A stretch of DNA of 35,939 bases, taken from contig DVNX01000078.1 of NCBI GenBank assembly GCA_018714045.1, forward strand, positions 1-35,939, in the 5' to 3' direction. The notes under the pieces are model-generated. The model searched no databases. It was not told the DNA's origin and saw only the letters and a program-made list of their open reading frames with translations. The stretch comes from Candidatus Ornithoclostridium faecavium (lineage in GTDB: Bacteria; Bacillota; Clostridia; Christensenellales; UBA3700). Position numbers and translations under genes: made by a program. Numbering within the stretch: the first letter of the stretch is position 1; every line of letters begins with the position of its first letter. Below are positions 1 through 8,853 of the stretch, piece by piece.

Positions 1-94
1 CTGCGGCATTTGCCTTGTATCAACAAAAATTTGCCGGCTTGAAACTGCGGGCACCCTCAGGCGATGATTTTTAGTGAGTGTTTTAGCGAGGCGA

Positions 95-189
95 GCGCAG
101 ATAATATTATAATATTTTCAAGGGAGAATCGTTAAAAAACACACAAAAGGCGCGCCTCAGGGCAGGTTCGTATTATTCTGGTCTGGTAT
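95..189 (+). repeat. Dispersed repeat element, copy 1
   Basis: Bases 95-123 match 13568-13596 almost exactly (core GCGCAGATAATA, then ATATTTTCAAG). The similarity resumes at AAAAGGCGCGC (145-155) and at a GGTTCG..TATT..GGTAT end. A weak inverted arm lies at 54-63 (CCCTCAGGCG) against 153-162. There is no open frame. The element lies between the window edge and the stop of the first symporter gene, so it may overlap that gene's 3' end region. The rest of bases 1-211 shows nothing recognisable. Confidence 0.6.
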
Positions 190-211
190 TGCAAAAAGCT
201 TAAAAGTTTCT

Positions 212-1630
212 TTAATCCTCTTTTATCACTCGTTTCTTTTCCAACGCTTCTTCGATCTCCTTCTTCTTTCTGCCGATAAGATCGTATGCGAGAAGAGGCA
301 GAGTCGAAACGAAAAGACTTACCGCGGGGATAAGAGTAAGCAACATGAATATAGCCGTGCGCGCGCCCGTAGTCTGCTGCTGAATAACGGTAACTCCGTT
401 TTCGGTGACGGGCTGAACGTAACCCGATATTTCAAGCACGAGAGGTATCGCGCCCGCGCTGAACGCCGCGCTGAGCTTACCGACGAAGGATATGCACGAC
501 GAAGCGAGTCCTTCCGCGCGGATATCGAGTTTGTATTGCAGATAGTCTATGCACTCCCCGACCATCGCGAACGTGATCACGTTGTATATGCCGAGGGGCA
601 GACCGCTCAGGAAGAAGAACGGCAGCGCGATATAATAGTTGTATTTTGTCAACGAGCCTATCATAAAGAAGAGCCCGAGCACCGCGCCCGAGAATATACC
701 CGCGCCCAGCGCGATCTTGCGCGTATTGTACTTTTTGAGAAGTTTGGGCATTATCAGCATCGACGGGAACATTCCCACACCTATCAGCGCCGCGCCCAGT
801 ATCTGACGCATATCGTAAACAAAAGCGGTAAAGGAATTTGCAGTTTCGTAGTAAGTGAAAACGTAATCGGCTGCGTAAGTATACGACGCCTGTATCATAT
901 ATCTTCCGAAGCTGAGAAGCCCGAAGATCATCACCAGCACCAGCGGCTTGCATTTTCCTATCACCTGAAAAGACTGCTTTACGCTGAGCTTTTCCTTCTG
1001 CGGCTCTATCCTCTCTCTTGTAAAGAAGAAGGTCATCGAGAACGGCACTATAGCTATCGCGGAGAACAGTATCGCGCCGACCATAAGCCCCTTCCTGAGC
1101 CCTAACATATTGTCGCCGATAAGAAGCGCGACTACCGCGACGGGAAGCGCGCCGCCTATGCTGTTCAGCGTACGGGCGAAGGACAGGAATTTGTCTCTTT
1201 CCTCCACGTTGGGAGTCATTGCGTACGGCAAGCCCCAGAAAGGCACGTCGCAGACAGCGTAAGCCACGCCCCAGACCATATAGGTCACGGAAGCGTAGAT
1301 CATCTTACCCGTCATATCCAGTCCGAAATCTATAAACAGGAAAACGCTTAAAAGGGATACGATAAAGGGCGCGAAAAGCAGGTATTGTCTCATTTTGCCG
1401 AACCTGCTGCGCGTATTGTCGACCAGTACGCCCATAAGCGGGTCGCCTATCGCGAAAACAAGCCTCGCGACCCACATAAGTCCCATGACGAAAAGGAGTT
1501 CGAGACCGAGCACGTCGGTGTAAAACCTGCTCAGCCACGAAGTCATCATTGCGTACATGGCTCCCTGCCCGAGAGCGGCGAGCCCGTACCCCGATTTTTC
1601 CATTTTAGTCAGATACGTTTTATTCTCCAA
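212..1630 (-). CDS. MFS sugar:cation symporter, GPH family
   Basis: Integral membrane transporter of the glycoside-pentoside-hexuronide:cation symporter (GPH/MelB-like) type, expected to import a sugar or glycoside with Na+ or H+. About twelve hydrophobic segments can be counted. The typical N-terminal pattern is present, with GYGLAALGQGAMYAMM at the start of helix 1 and the GDPLMGVLVDNTRSRFGKMR loop after helix 2. I choose a TTG start at 1628-1630 because an AAGGAG site (1639-1644) sits 8 nt upstream. The in-frame ATG further upstream (1687) has no ribosome site and begins near the predicted transcription start. The product is 472 aa, usual for the family. The gene appears monocistronic, downstream of the glycerol operon and with its own promoter. 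The substrate cannot be read from sequence. Confidence 0.9.
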   Translation of the reverse strand: MENKTYLTKMEKSGYGLAALGQGAMYAMMTSWLSRFYTDVLGLELLFVMGLMWVARLVFAIGDPLMGVLVDNTRSRFGKMRQYLLFAPFIVSLLSVFLFIDFGLDMTGKMIYASVTYMVWGVAYAVCDVPFWGLPYAMTPNVEERDKFLSFARTLNSIGGALPVAVVALLIGDNMLGLRKGLMVGAILFSAIAIVPFSMTFFFTRERIEPQKEKLSVKQSFQVIGKCKPLVLVMIFGLLSFGRYMIQASYTYAADYVFTYYETANSFTAFVYDMRQILGAALIGVGMFPSMLIMPKLLKKYNTRKIALGAGIFSGAVLGLFFMIGSLTKYNYYIALPFFFLSGLPLGIYNVITFAMVGECIDYLQYKLDIRAEGLASSCISFVGKLSAAFSAGAIPLVLEISGYVQPVTENGVTVIQQQTTGARTAIFMLLTLIPAVSLFVSTLPLLAYDLIGRKKKEIEEALEKKRVIKED

Positions 1631-1696
1631 ACAAAAATCTCCTTGAAAGTACGCGATGATTGTACCACTATTTTGAGTATTAAGCAATCAAAATGT

Positions 1697-1725
1697 ATTA
1701 TATGACAGCGTACGCAAGCTGTAAC
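1697..1725 (-). promoter_or_regulatory. Predicted sigma-A promoter of the GPH symporter
   Basis: Read on the minus strand, a TATAAT -10 (1697-1702) is preceded after 17 nt by GTTACA (1720-1725), a 4/6 match to the -35 consensus. It would give a leader of about 60 nt before the TTG start at 1630. This is a pattern match only. Confidence 0.5.
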
Positions 1726-1817
1726 GTTAAGCGCAGACACTCCCGCCGCTTTAAAACGGATTTTTCACGGTCACTCAATGCGTATCGGCTATTGTTCTTA
1801 AAACGGACAGCCTGTTT

Positions 1818-3299
1818 TTAACGGAATTTAGTCCTCGCTATACTGTCCGCCCAGCCCATAAGCAGGTCGCTGCGTTTTTTACGCGACATATTGGGTGTGA
1901 AAACGCGCTCCACCCCCACGTTTTCCCTTATCTCGTCCTCGTCTTTCCAGTAGCCCGTATTCAGTCCCGCAAGGTAAGCTACGCCGAGAGCGGTCGTCTC
2001 TATTATCCTGGGTCTGACGACGTTGCAATCGAGTATGTCAGCCTGGAACTGCATCAGGAAATTGTTGGCGCACGCGCCGCCGTCCACGCTGAGCGCGGTT
2101 ATTTTACACTCCGCGTCGCTCTTCATCGCGTGCATGACGTCGACCACCTGGTAAGCTATGGATTCGAGAGCCGCGCGCACGATATGCGCCTTGGACGTGC
2201 CGCGCGTTATGCCCGTGATGAGCCCTCTCGCCCTCGGATCCCAGTGCGGAGCGCCCAGTCCGACGAACGCGGGCACTATGTAGACCCCGCCCGTATCCTT
2301 TACGCTCATCGCTATTTCTTCGGTTTCGGGAGACGATTTTATCAGCCCCAGTTCGTCCCTCAGCCATTGTATAACGGCGCCGCCTACGAATACGCTGCCT
2401 TCGAGAACGTACTGCGGTTTCTGCCCGTCTCTGCTCGCGGCAACGGTAGTGACCAGTCCGCGCTTTGATTCTATCGGTTCGTCGCCAGTATTCATAAGTA
2501 CGAAACAGCCCGTGCCGTACGTATTCTTTATACTGCCTTTTTTTGTGCACAGGTGTCCGTAAAGCGCCGCTTGCTGGTCGCCCGCATCGCCGCATACAGG
2601 TATCTTCGCCCCGACGACGTCCTCGCTCGTAAAGCCGAACGCGTGACCCGACGGATACACTGCGGGGAACATGCTTTCGGGGACGTCGAACATATCTATC
2701 AGATCGTCGTCCCACGTCATGTCGTGGATATTGAACAGCATAGTTCTGCTGGCATTGGTGTAGTCGGTAGCGAATATTTCGCCGCCCGACAGCTTCCACA
2801 TAACGTAGGTGTCCATAGTGCCGAAAAGAAGTTCTCCTCTCTCGGCGCGCTCCTTCGCGCCCTTTACGTTCTGCAATATCCATCTTATTTTCGTCGCGCT
2901 GAAATAAGCGTCTATCTGGAGACCTGTCTTGGAATAAATGAGTTTCTCCAGTCCCGCGTCCTTGAGTTTGTCGCAATAGTTCGCGGTACGCCTGCATTGC
3001 CATACGATAGCGTTATATACGGGTTTTCCCGTATTCTTATCCCATACGACGACCGTCTCGCGCTGATTGGTTATGCCTATACATTCGACGTTTTCCGCTC
3101 CCACTTCGTCGAGAACGGCGCGGACGACCTCAGTCACTCCGCTTATTATCTCTTCGGGGTCGTGTTCCACCCAGCCTTCGTGCGGATATATCTGAGTGAA
3201 CTCCTTCTGCGCCTTAGATATAATATTGCCCTTTTTATCGAAAACGATAGCCCTCGAACTGGTAGTTCCCTGATCTATCGACATTACGTACTTTGCCAT
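1818..3299 (-). CDS. glpK: Glycerol kinase
   Basis: Cytoplasmic FGGY-family kinase that phosphorylates glycerol to sn-glycerol 3-phosphate with ATP. The 493-aa length is standard for GlpK. Diagnostic segments include the N-terminal phosphate-binding DQGTTSSRA, the [13 protein letters not shown] motif, [11 protein letters not shown], the [15 protein letters not shown] segment typical of GlpK, and [17 protein letters not shown] in the C-terminal ATP domain. It starts 28 nt after the DUF1667 gene and is the last gene of the glycerol operon transcribed from about 6.4 kb. No glycerol facilitator gene (glpF) is seen beside it. The end of the transcript shows no clear intrinsic terminator. Confidence 0.97.
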   Translation of the reverse strand: MAKYVMSIDQGTTSSRAIVFDKKGNIISKAQKEFTQIYPHEGWVEHDPEEIISGVTEVVRAVLDEVGAENVECIGITNQRETVVVWDKNTGKPVYNAIVWQCRRTANYCDKLKDAGLEKLIYSKTGLQIDAYFSATKIRWILQNVKGAKERAERGELLFGTMDTYVMWKLSGGEIFATDYTNASRTMLFNIHDMTWDDDLIDMFDVPESMFPAVYPSGHAFGFTSEDVVGAKIPVCGDAGDQQAALYGHLCTKKGSIKNTYGTGCFVLMNTGDEPIESKRGLVTTVAASRDGQKPQYVLEGSVFVGGAVIQWLRDELGLIKSSPETEEIAMSVKDTGGVYIVPAFVGLGAPHWDPRARGLITGITRGTSKAHIVRAALESIAYQVVDVMHAMKSDAECKITALSVDGGACANNFLMQFQADILDCNVVRPRIIETTALGVAYLAGLNTGYWKDEDEIRENVGVERVFTPNMSRKKRSDLLMGWADSIARTKFR

Positions 3300-3327
3300 A
3301 ATCTCACCTCTTATCGCTATGCGGCAG

Positions 3328-3687
3328 TCAGCGCGCCGATACGTTTTTCGTCGCGATGAAATCCACGCCCGTGCCCAGCACGTTCTGAACTACGACGTCG
3401 CCTATCTTTACGGGAGCCTTGACGACCACCCCTTTAAGCGTTTTGAGCGCGCCGGATATCTTTGACTTTTCTATCGCGTCTTTCGTCTTTACGCTGAGCA
3501 TCGCGACGTCTCCGCCCTCGACCCTGACAACTGACGTTACCATTCTTTTGGGACAGACGACCTCTTCTTTGCCGTACTTTTCACCTCTCGGACAGGTATT
3601 GCCGCTTACTTTTACGTTGCTTAAGTCGCTGTCGTCGACCGTAAGTCTGCACCCCATAGGGCAGCATATGCAGATCATCTCTTTCAT
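3328..3687 (-). CDS. DUF1667 family cysteine-rich protein
   Basis: A 119-aa protein of the DUF1667 family, commonly found after paired FAD oxidoreductases next to glycerol kinase in Firmicutes. The N-terminus carries ICICCPMGC followed by [10 protein letters not shown], giving Cys 6, 8, 9, 13 and 32 as likely metal or Fe-S ligands. The rest is a small beta-rich domain. I start at the ATG at 3685-3687, which has an AAAGGCGGT site just upstream and overlaps the previous stop by 4 nt (ATGA), a sign of translational coupling. The role is not established; a small electron-transfer subunit of a GlpABC-like membrane-linked dehydrogenase is an inference from the context. Confidence 0.85.
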   Translation of the reverse strand: MKEMICICCPMGCRLTVDDSDLSNVKVSGNTCPRGEKYGKEEVVCPKRMVTSVVRVEGGDVAMLSVKTKDAIEKSKISGALKTLKGVVVKAPVKIGDVVVQNVLGTGVDFIATKNVSAR

Positions 3688-4946
3688 TGTTTCACCGCCT
3701 TTAAACAGACGACCGCCAGTTTGCAATTTTTAAGCGCCCGTGTTTGTTTTTCGTCCAATGTTACCGTTTCCATCTCTCCCGGAGTGACTATCATTTTCTT
3801 CTTTGCGTAAATCTCTTCGCCGTCGCAGACGACGCAGAGTCTTACGTTTTTGAAAACATTGCCTACACGCATTTTGAGTTTGAGAGTACCGTCTCCGTCC
3901 CTGTTCACGAACTGAGGCACGACGTATCTCACGCCGTCTTTCGCTTGGACGGCTACCTTGTCGCCATTGACTTTCTCTCCCGCGATATAAGCCGCCGCGC
4001 GCGCCCCCGCCCATTCGCTTTCTTCGCTTACGAAATCGACGAGATCGTGCACGTGAAGCACGTTGCCGCACGCGAATATGCCGTCCGTTTCCGTCATCAT
4101 ATCGTCGTCGACGATCGCGCCTCCCGTTACGGGGCTTAAGTTGACGTCAGCCATCTTGGACAGCTCGTTTTCAGGAAGAAGTCCTACGCTTAGCAACAGC
4201 GTATCGCACTTTATCTCCTGCTCCGTTCCCTTTATCTGGTTGAGTTTTTCGTCCACGGCAGCTATCACTACTGACGACACCCTGCCCTTGCCTTTTATAT
4301 CCACGACCGTATGCGAGAACATGAGCGGTATGTCAAAGTCGTTCAGACACTGCACTATGTTTCTGTTGAGTCCCGACGAATACGGCATAAGCTCAACGAC
4401 CGCCTTTACCTTCGCGCCCTGGAAGGTCATGCGGCGCGCCATTATCAGTCCGATATCTCCGCTGCCGAGGATAACGACCTCTTTTCCCGGCATATAGCCG
4501 TCTATGTTTATCAGCTTCTGAGCCGTGCCCGCGCTGAATATTCCCGCCGCGCGGCAACCCGCGATATTTATCGCGCCCCTGGGTCTTTCCCTGCAACCGC
4601 ATGCGAGGATTATCGCGCCCGCTTCGTATATCTGCAAGCCGTCCTTCTCGTTCACGCAGGTGACGCGCTTGTTCTTGTCGATGCTGAGCACGGTCGTGCC
4701 CAGTTTGTATTCTATCCCTCTTTTCAGCACCTCGTCGATATATCTCGCCGCGTATTCGGGACCCGTCAGTTCCTCTTTGAAGGTATGCAGACCGAAGCCG
4801 TTGTGTATGCACTGGTTTAATATACCGCCCAGTCTGTCCTCTCTTTCGAGTATCAAAATATCTCTTTCGCCCGCGTCGTAAGCGCTCTTTGCCGCCGCGA
4901 GTCCCGCAGGACCGCCGCCGATTATTATAAGGTTCTTAACGCTCAT
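3684..4946 (-). CDS. NAD(P)/FAD-dependent pyridine nucleotide-disulfide oxidoreductase
   Basis: A 420-aa two-dinucleotide-domain flavoprotein. The FAD-binding GGGPAGLAAA motif is at residues 9-18, a second Rossmann motif VILGSGDIGLIMA lies in the middle, and TDGIFACGNVLHVHD is the FAD-closing motif. The segment ACGCRERPRG is typical of the subgroup linked to GlpA-like dehydrogenases. About 90 C-terminal residues form an extra small domain. The start overlaps the previous stop by one base (TAATG), and the end overlaps the DUF1667 start by 4 nt, so the three genes are tightly coupled. Family knowledge points to passing electrons between the glycerol-3-phosphate oxidoreductase and NAD or another carrier; the exact partner is not visible. 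Confidence 0.9.
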   Translation of the reverse strand: MSVKNLIIIGGGPAGLAAAKSAYDAGERDILILEREDRLGGILNQCIHNGFGLHTFKEELTGPEYAARYIDEVLKRGIEYKLGTTVLSIDKNKRVTCVNEKDGLQIYEAGAIILACGCRERPRGAINIAGCRAAGIFSAGTAQKLINIDGYMPGKEVVILGSGDIGLIMARRMTFQGAKVKAVVELMPYSSGLNRNIVQCLNDFDIPLMFSHTVVDIKGKGRVSSVVIAAVDEKLNQIKGTEQEIKCDTLLLSVGLLPENELSKMADVNLSPVTGGAIVDDDMMTETDGIFACGNVLHVHDLVDFVSEESEWAGARAAAYIAGEKVNGDKVAVQAKDGVRYVVPQFVNRDGDGTLKLKMRVGNVFKNVRLCVVCDGEEIYAKKKMIVTPGEMETVTLDEKQTRALKNCKLAVVCLKAVKQ

Positions 4947-6373
4947 TATTCGACCCTCCCTATAACTATCTCGGAGCCCTTACCGCTCTTCGTGACCTCG
5001 GTCATATCGATACCGCGTTCGCGCGCGATTATCTCCATAACGCGTTCGGAACAGAAACCGCTCTGGCATCTGCCCATACCCGCGCGTGTGCGCCTCTTGA
5101 CTCCGTCCAGGTCTTTCGCTCCCACGGGGCGGTTTATGCTGTCCACTATCTCGCCTTCGGTGACGACCTCGCAGCGGCAGACTATCCTGCCGTAAAGCGG
5201 ATTTTTCTTCGCTATCTCTGCCCTTTCCTTTTCAGTCATCTTAGCAAAGCACGGGATACCCTTTCTTATCGGGTCGAAACCGTGGTTGAATGTAAGCCCG
5301 AGATAGTCGGCTATCTCTTCAGAAGCGTCGACCGCTATCGCGGGCGCAGCCGTAAGCCCGGGGCTCTCTATGCCGACCAGATTGTAAAGCGGAAGTTCTC
5401 CCGCGAAACCTATCACGAAATCGCCCGCGTCGGCGTGCGCGCGGAGCCCCGTAAACTGGGTTATCACCTGTTTTTTCGTAAGCGACGGCACCGTCACTCT
5501 CGCTTTGTCGAACGCTTCGGAAAGTCCGTCGTATGTCGTATCCTTGCAGTCCTTGTCGTCGATATCGACCGCCGTAGGTCCGAGGAGTATGTTGCCGTGC
5601 ACGCTGGGAACGACGAGTATGCCCTTACCCATAGCCGTCGGCAGCTGGAAAAGCGTCGTCGACGTCAGATATCCCGCCGTCTTGTCAAGCAGCATGTATT
5701 CGCCCTTTCTGGGAACGATTTTGTATTTTTTATCGTTTACCGTGTTGTTGAGTTCGTCGCTGTAAAGACCAGCGGCGTTCACGACTACGTCTGCGGCGTA
5801 TTCTTCGCCGTCCTCGCAGACGACTTTTATCTTTGCGCCGTCCTTTTCAAGCTTAGACACCTTCTTTTCGAAAACGAACTTAACGCCGTTTTTCGCCGCG
5901 TTTTCAGCGTAGGCGATAGTCATTTCGTAAGGACTTACTATGCCAGACGAAGGACACCACAGCGCGCCTTTTACCTCAGGCGAAACGTAGGGTTCGCGTT
6001 TCCTCACCTCGTCGCCCGTAACGACCTTTACGTCCTTCACTCCGTTTTCGAGACCCTGATCGTACAGCTTTTTCAAGCCGTCCCATCTGTCGTCGTCGAA
6101 ACACAGCACGTACGCGCCGTTGCGTCTGAACGGGAAATCCAGTTCTTTGGACAGTTTGTCGAACATTGCGTTTCCGCGTACGTTATAATGAGCTTTTTTT
6201 GTGCCGGGTTTTGCGTCGAAGCCGCCGTGGACTACGCCCGAATTAGCCTTGCTAGTACCGCAAGCAACGTCGTTTTCGCGCTCTAAAACGGTGATCTCCG
6301 CGTCGTAACGGCTGAGTTCCCTTGCGACGGAACAGCCGATGACGCCCGCACCGATGATAAGAATTTTTTTCAT
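4946..6373 (-). CDS. FAD-dependent glycerol-3-phosphate dehydrogenase-like oxidoreductase (GlpA-type) with BFD-like [2Fe-2S] domain
   Basis: A 475-aa DAO-fold flavoprotein. GAGVIGCSVARELSRYDAEI is the N-terminal FAD motif, and GTSKANSGVVHGGFD matches GlpA/GlpD-like enzymes. The last 77 residues form a BFD-like iron-sulfur domain, with CRC at about 399-401 and C436/C441 (GMGRCQSGFC). It would oxidise glycerol 3-phosphate to dihydroxyacetone phosphate; a related 2-hydroxyacid cannot be excluded. I start at the ATG at 6371-6373 behind an AAGGGG site, not at the upstream ATG at 6412, which overlaps the predicted -10. First gene of the operon with the NAD/FAD oxidoreductase, DUF1667 and glpK. Confidence 0.88.
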   Translation of the reverse strand: MKKILIIGAGVIGCSVARELSRYDAEITVLERENDVACGTSKANSGVVHGGFDAKPGTKKAHYNVRGNAMFDKLSKELDFPFRRNGAYVLCFDDDRWDGLKKLYDQGLENGVKDVKVVTGDEVRKREPYVSPEVKGALWCPSSGIVSPYEMTIAYAENAAKNGVKFVFEKKVSKLEKDGAKIKVVCEDGEEYAADVVVNAAGLYSDELNNTVNDKKYKIVPRKGEYMLLDKTAGYLTSTTLFQLPTAMGKGILVVPSVHGNILLGPTAVDIDDKDCKDTTYDGLSEAFDKARVTVPSLTKKQVITQFTGLRAHADAGDFVIGFAGELPLYNLVGIESPGLTAAPAIAVDASEEIADYLGLTFNHGFDPIRKGIPCFAKMTEKERAEIAKKNPLYGRIVCRCEVVTEGEIVDSINRPVGAKDLDGVKRRTRAGMGRCQSGFCSERVMEIIARERGIDMTEVTKSGKGSEIVIGRVE

Positions 6374-6400
6374 AAGTTGCCCCTTTTGTTTACTGAGTTT

Positions 6401-6429
6401 ATTATAACACACGCAAAACGGGAATTCAA
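6401..6429 (-). promoter_or_regulatory. Predicted sigma-A promoter of the glycerol operon
   Basis: On the minus strand TTGAAT (6424-6429), a 17-nt spacer and TATAAT (6401-6406). Transcription would start near 6394 and give a leader of about 20 nt carrying the AAGGGG site. No operator palindrome stands out. Confidence 0.75.
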
Positions 6430-6522
6430 TACGTAAAAAGACGCACAGATATACCGCGCGTCCGATAATACACTAAGTTTGCGTTTTTGTGTCTTCAGCT
6501 TCTCCTTTCGGAGCGCCGAGAC

Positions 6523-8130
6523 TCAGTATTTGTTGTCGTTTCTGTCGTACTCTACGTTCTCGTTACCGCCGTACCAGGTCTTTATGTCCGCAAGTCTCCT
6601 GAAAGGATTGCACGGACGGTATATCTCTTCCTTCGCGTAATTCAGCCCGTACATATCGAGGAGCGGAACGTAATCCTTGACTCTCTGCTGGAATTTTTTC
6701 CAGTTCTTTGGTCCGCCGTACCACGACGCTTCCGCGAGCGCCTCCATACGCGGGAACAGCTGGAATTCGAGCTTTGACGGAGTGGATATCCACTCTGTCC
6801 ACAACGCGCCCTCTATGCCCTTGACCTTGTTGTCGTACATAGAGATGAAGCCCTCGAAATAGGGATTGAACATATAAGTATTGCGGAGCGGATATTGCGC
6901 GTAAGGCATATCGAAATAGAAATACTTATGCTTGCTTATTATCGCGTTGCCGCCGTTTTTCACGTGCCTTATCACCCTGCCGTCCTTTTGCGGCGTCCAG
7001 TACTGAACGATCACGTCCTTTTCTATATTGTCGCCCTCTAAGATCTCGTTCCAGCCGATAAGCCTTCTGCCCTTTCCGCGCACGTACTTTGCTATCTCGT
7101 TGGTGAACCAGCCCTGCAGCTGCTTTTCGTTTTTAAGTCCCAGAGAACGGATGAGCTCCTGACAAGCGGGACAGTCCTTCCATTCGTCCTTGGGCGCTTC
7201 GTCTCCGCCGATATGAAAATAGGGCGCGGGGAAAAGTTCGCACACCTCGTCGATGACGTCCTTTATGAACTGAAGCGTAGCGGGCTTTCCGATACACGCG
7301 CTCCTGTTCCAGTCCCTGACGCCCTGCGACAAAGGTATCCTGCTTCCGAAATAATAATGCACGTCGCGCCTCAGCTCTCTGCACGCAAGCCACGGATACG
7401 CCGCCATAGCCGCCGCGAAATGCGCAGGCATATCTATTTCAGGTATCACGGATATACCTCTTTCAGCCGCGTAAGCCACTATTTCTTTTATCTTTTCCTG
7501 AGAGTAGAAACCGCTTACGGGCACGTCGTCGGTATCCGTCGACCCCCAGCCGTGTATCTGCGACCTGGGTCTGCTCGACCCGATCTCAGTCAGCAGCGGA
7601 TATTTTTTTATCTCTATTCTCCAGCCCTGATCGTCGGTAAGATGCCAGTGCAGTACGTTGAGTTTGTGCATACTCATAACGTCGAGAAGTTTTTTTACCT
7701 CTTCTTCTCCGAAGAAATGCCTGGATTCGTCAAGGAGAAGTCCTCTCCACGAGTAACGCGGATAGTCGTTGACCTTACCGCACGGCACGTTCAGATCCTG
7801 AAGAGGAGTGCCCATCATAGAGCCTACTCTCAGAGTCTGCACGGCGTACAGAGCGCCCGCCGCGTCGCCTGCGGATACGGATATCCCGTTTTCGTCGCAT
7901 TCTATGCGGTAACTTTGCGGCGAAAGCTCCTGAGCAAAACCTATTTTCAGAACTTTTTCGCCCTCTTTGCCCAGCTTCTTCCCCAATCCTTTTTCAAGGA
8001 TATCCTTAATTATCGGCGCGGTAAGCGAAAACTTAGCGTCGATATCCAGCGCGTCTATGCGCGCCATGTCGAAAGTGCCGCCCTTCTTCGCAAGTATGCA
8101 CGACTGGGGTCTGGGAATTATCTCTTTCAT
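6523..8130 (-). CDS. Beta-N-acetylhexosaminidase, GH20
   Basis: Glycoside hydrolase family 20 enzyme that removes terminal GlcNAc or GalNAc by substrate-assisted catalysis. Residues 1-115 form the GH20b-like N-terminal domain. The TIM barrel begins at YSWRGLLLDESRHFF (about 126-140) and includes HWHLTDDQGWRIE and IPEIDMPAH. The catalytic pair D310-E311 is in HIGGDEAP. The 535-aa protein has no signal peptide, so it probably acts in the cytoplasm on imported oligosaccharides. An AAGGAGA site precedes the ATG. It is the third gene after a GPH symporter and a lipoprotein, with only 15 nt to the lipoprotein stop. I see no convincing terminator between it and the glycerol promoter. Confidence 0.95.
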   Translation of the reverse strand: MKEIIPRPQSCILAKKGGTFDMARIDALDIDAKFSLTAPIIKDILEKGLGKKLGKEGEKVLKIGFAQELSPQSYRIECDENGISVSAGDAAGALYAVQTLRVGSMMGTPLQDLNVPCGKVNDYPRYSWRGLLLDESRHFFGEEEVKKLLDVMSMHKLNVLHWHLTDDQGWRIEIKKYPLLTEIGSSRPRSQIHGWGSTDTDDVPVSGFYSQEKIKEIVAYAAERGISVIPEIDMPAHFAAAMAAYPWLACRELRRDVHYYFGSRIPLSQGVRDWNRSACIGKPATLQFIKDVIDEVCELFPAPYFHIGGDEAPKDEWKDCPACQELIRSLGLKNEKQLQGWFTNEIAKYVRGKGRRLIGWNEILEGDNIEKDVIVQYWTPQKDGRVIRHVKNGGNAIISKHKYFYFDMPYAQYPLRNTYMFNPYFEGFISMYDNKVKGIEGALWTEWISTPSKLEFQLFPRMEALAEASWYGGPKNWKKFQQRVKDYVPLLDMYGLNYAKEEIYRPCNPFRRLADIKTWYGGNENVEYDRNDNKY

Positions 8131-8145
8131 TTAAAAACTCTCCTT

Positions 8146-8853
8146 TTATTCTTTGAGGTATGTCCACGCGGGAACGCTTATCTTCGGTCCGCCGTAGGAT
8201 ATGCTGATGTTAAAAGTTTCCGCAAGGTCGCCGATATAAGCCAGTTTATCGTATATTATCCTTATCTCGAGCGTATCGTATTCAGAAAGCGGATTGCCTT
8301 CCTTTACGACCTTTGCGGTTATATAAGTGACTTTTCCCGTACGGGTCACTTTCGATATCTTCAACTCTTCCGTACCGAGTCCCGAAAGCATACCCGTCAC
8401 GCTGTCCATATTATAGGGTGCGATCTTTTCGTCCGCGAGGAATTCTTCGAACGTACACTCTGAGACCGACCACGCGTCTTTCTGCCAAGTAAGCATTCCG
8501 GTAACGTAATCTCCTTCTTTTGCAGTCTTAGAAGAAGCGTTTGCCTTCAGGCTCTTACCGTAATACGTGTCATCGTAAGTCGTTTTGAGCAATGAACCGT
8601 TCGCGACGGTAAATTTCGCCGTTTCGCCCTGTGCGTTGAGACTGTACTGAACGTATCTGCCTTCGTCCGAACTCTTATCGTTTATTCTGTACTTGATATA
8701 ATAGACGTCGCTTGCAAGAGCTTTTTCTATGCTGTCGGAAAGAACTTCTCTTCCTTCTTCTACCGTCATTTTTTCGTTGCAGCCGGTAAGCGCTAACGCC
8801 GCCAGCAATATCACTAAAACCGCTACCGTCGCGGTCATACCGATCTTTTTCAT
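8146..8853 (-). CDS. Predicted lipoprotein of unknown function
   Basis: A 235-aa protein with a type II signal peptide: MKK, a hydrophobic core of about 17 residues, and the lipobox LTGC with lipid-modified Cys25. The mature part is a soluble alpha/beta domain that looks like a LolA/LppX-type lipoprotein fold by eye only. The start overlaps the symporter stop by 4 nt (ATGA), and the GH20 gene follows at 15 nt, so it is cotranscribed with an amino-sugar import and cleavage set. It may bind a substrate or sense the cell surface, but nothing in the sequence proves this. I do not recognise a named family. Confidence 0.8.
   Translation of the reverse strand: MKKIGMTATVAVLVILLAALALTGCNEKMTVEEGREVLSDSIEKALASDVYYIKYRINDKSSDEGRYVQYSLNAQGETAKFTVANGSLLKTTYDDTYYGKSLKANASSKTAKEGDYVTGMLTWQKDAWSVSECTFEEFLADEKIAPYNMDSVTGMLSGLGTEELKISKVTRTGKVTYITAKVVKEGNPLSEYDTLEIRIIYDKLAYIGDLAETFNISISYGGPKISVPAWTYLKE

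Noticed and set aside
5282..6286. 334-codon open frame opposite the GlpA-like gene
   Set aside because: Arg/Val/Phe-rich antisense translation of a well-conserved gene.
6430..6522. Terminator after the GH20 gene
   Set aside because: Only a short CTCC/GGAG hairpin with a GAAA loop and no T tract on the minus strand; not convincing.
7213..8463. 416-codon open frame opposite the GH20 and lipoprotein genes
   Set aside because: Antisense shadow of two real genes; composition rich in Arg and Tyr with no family signal.
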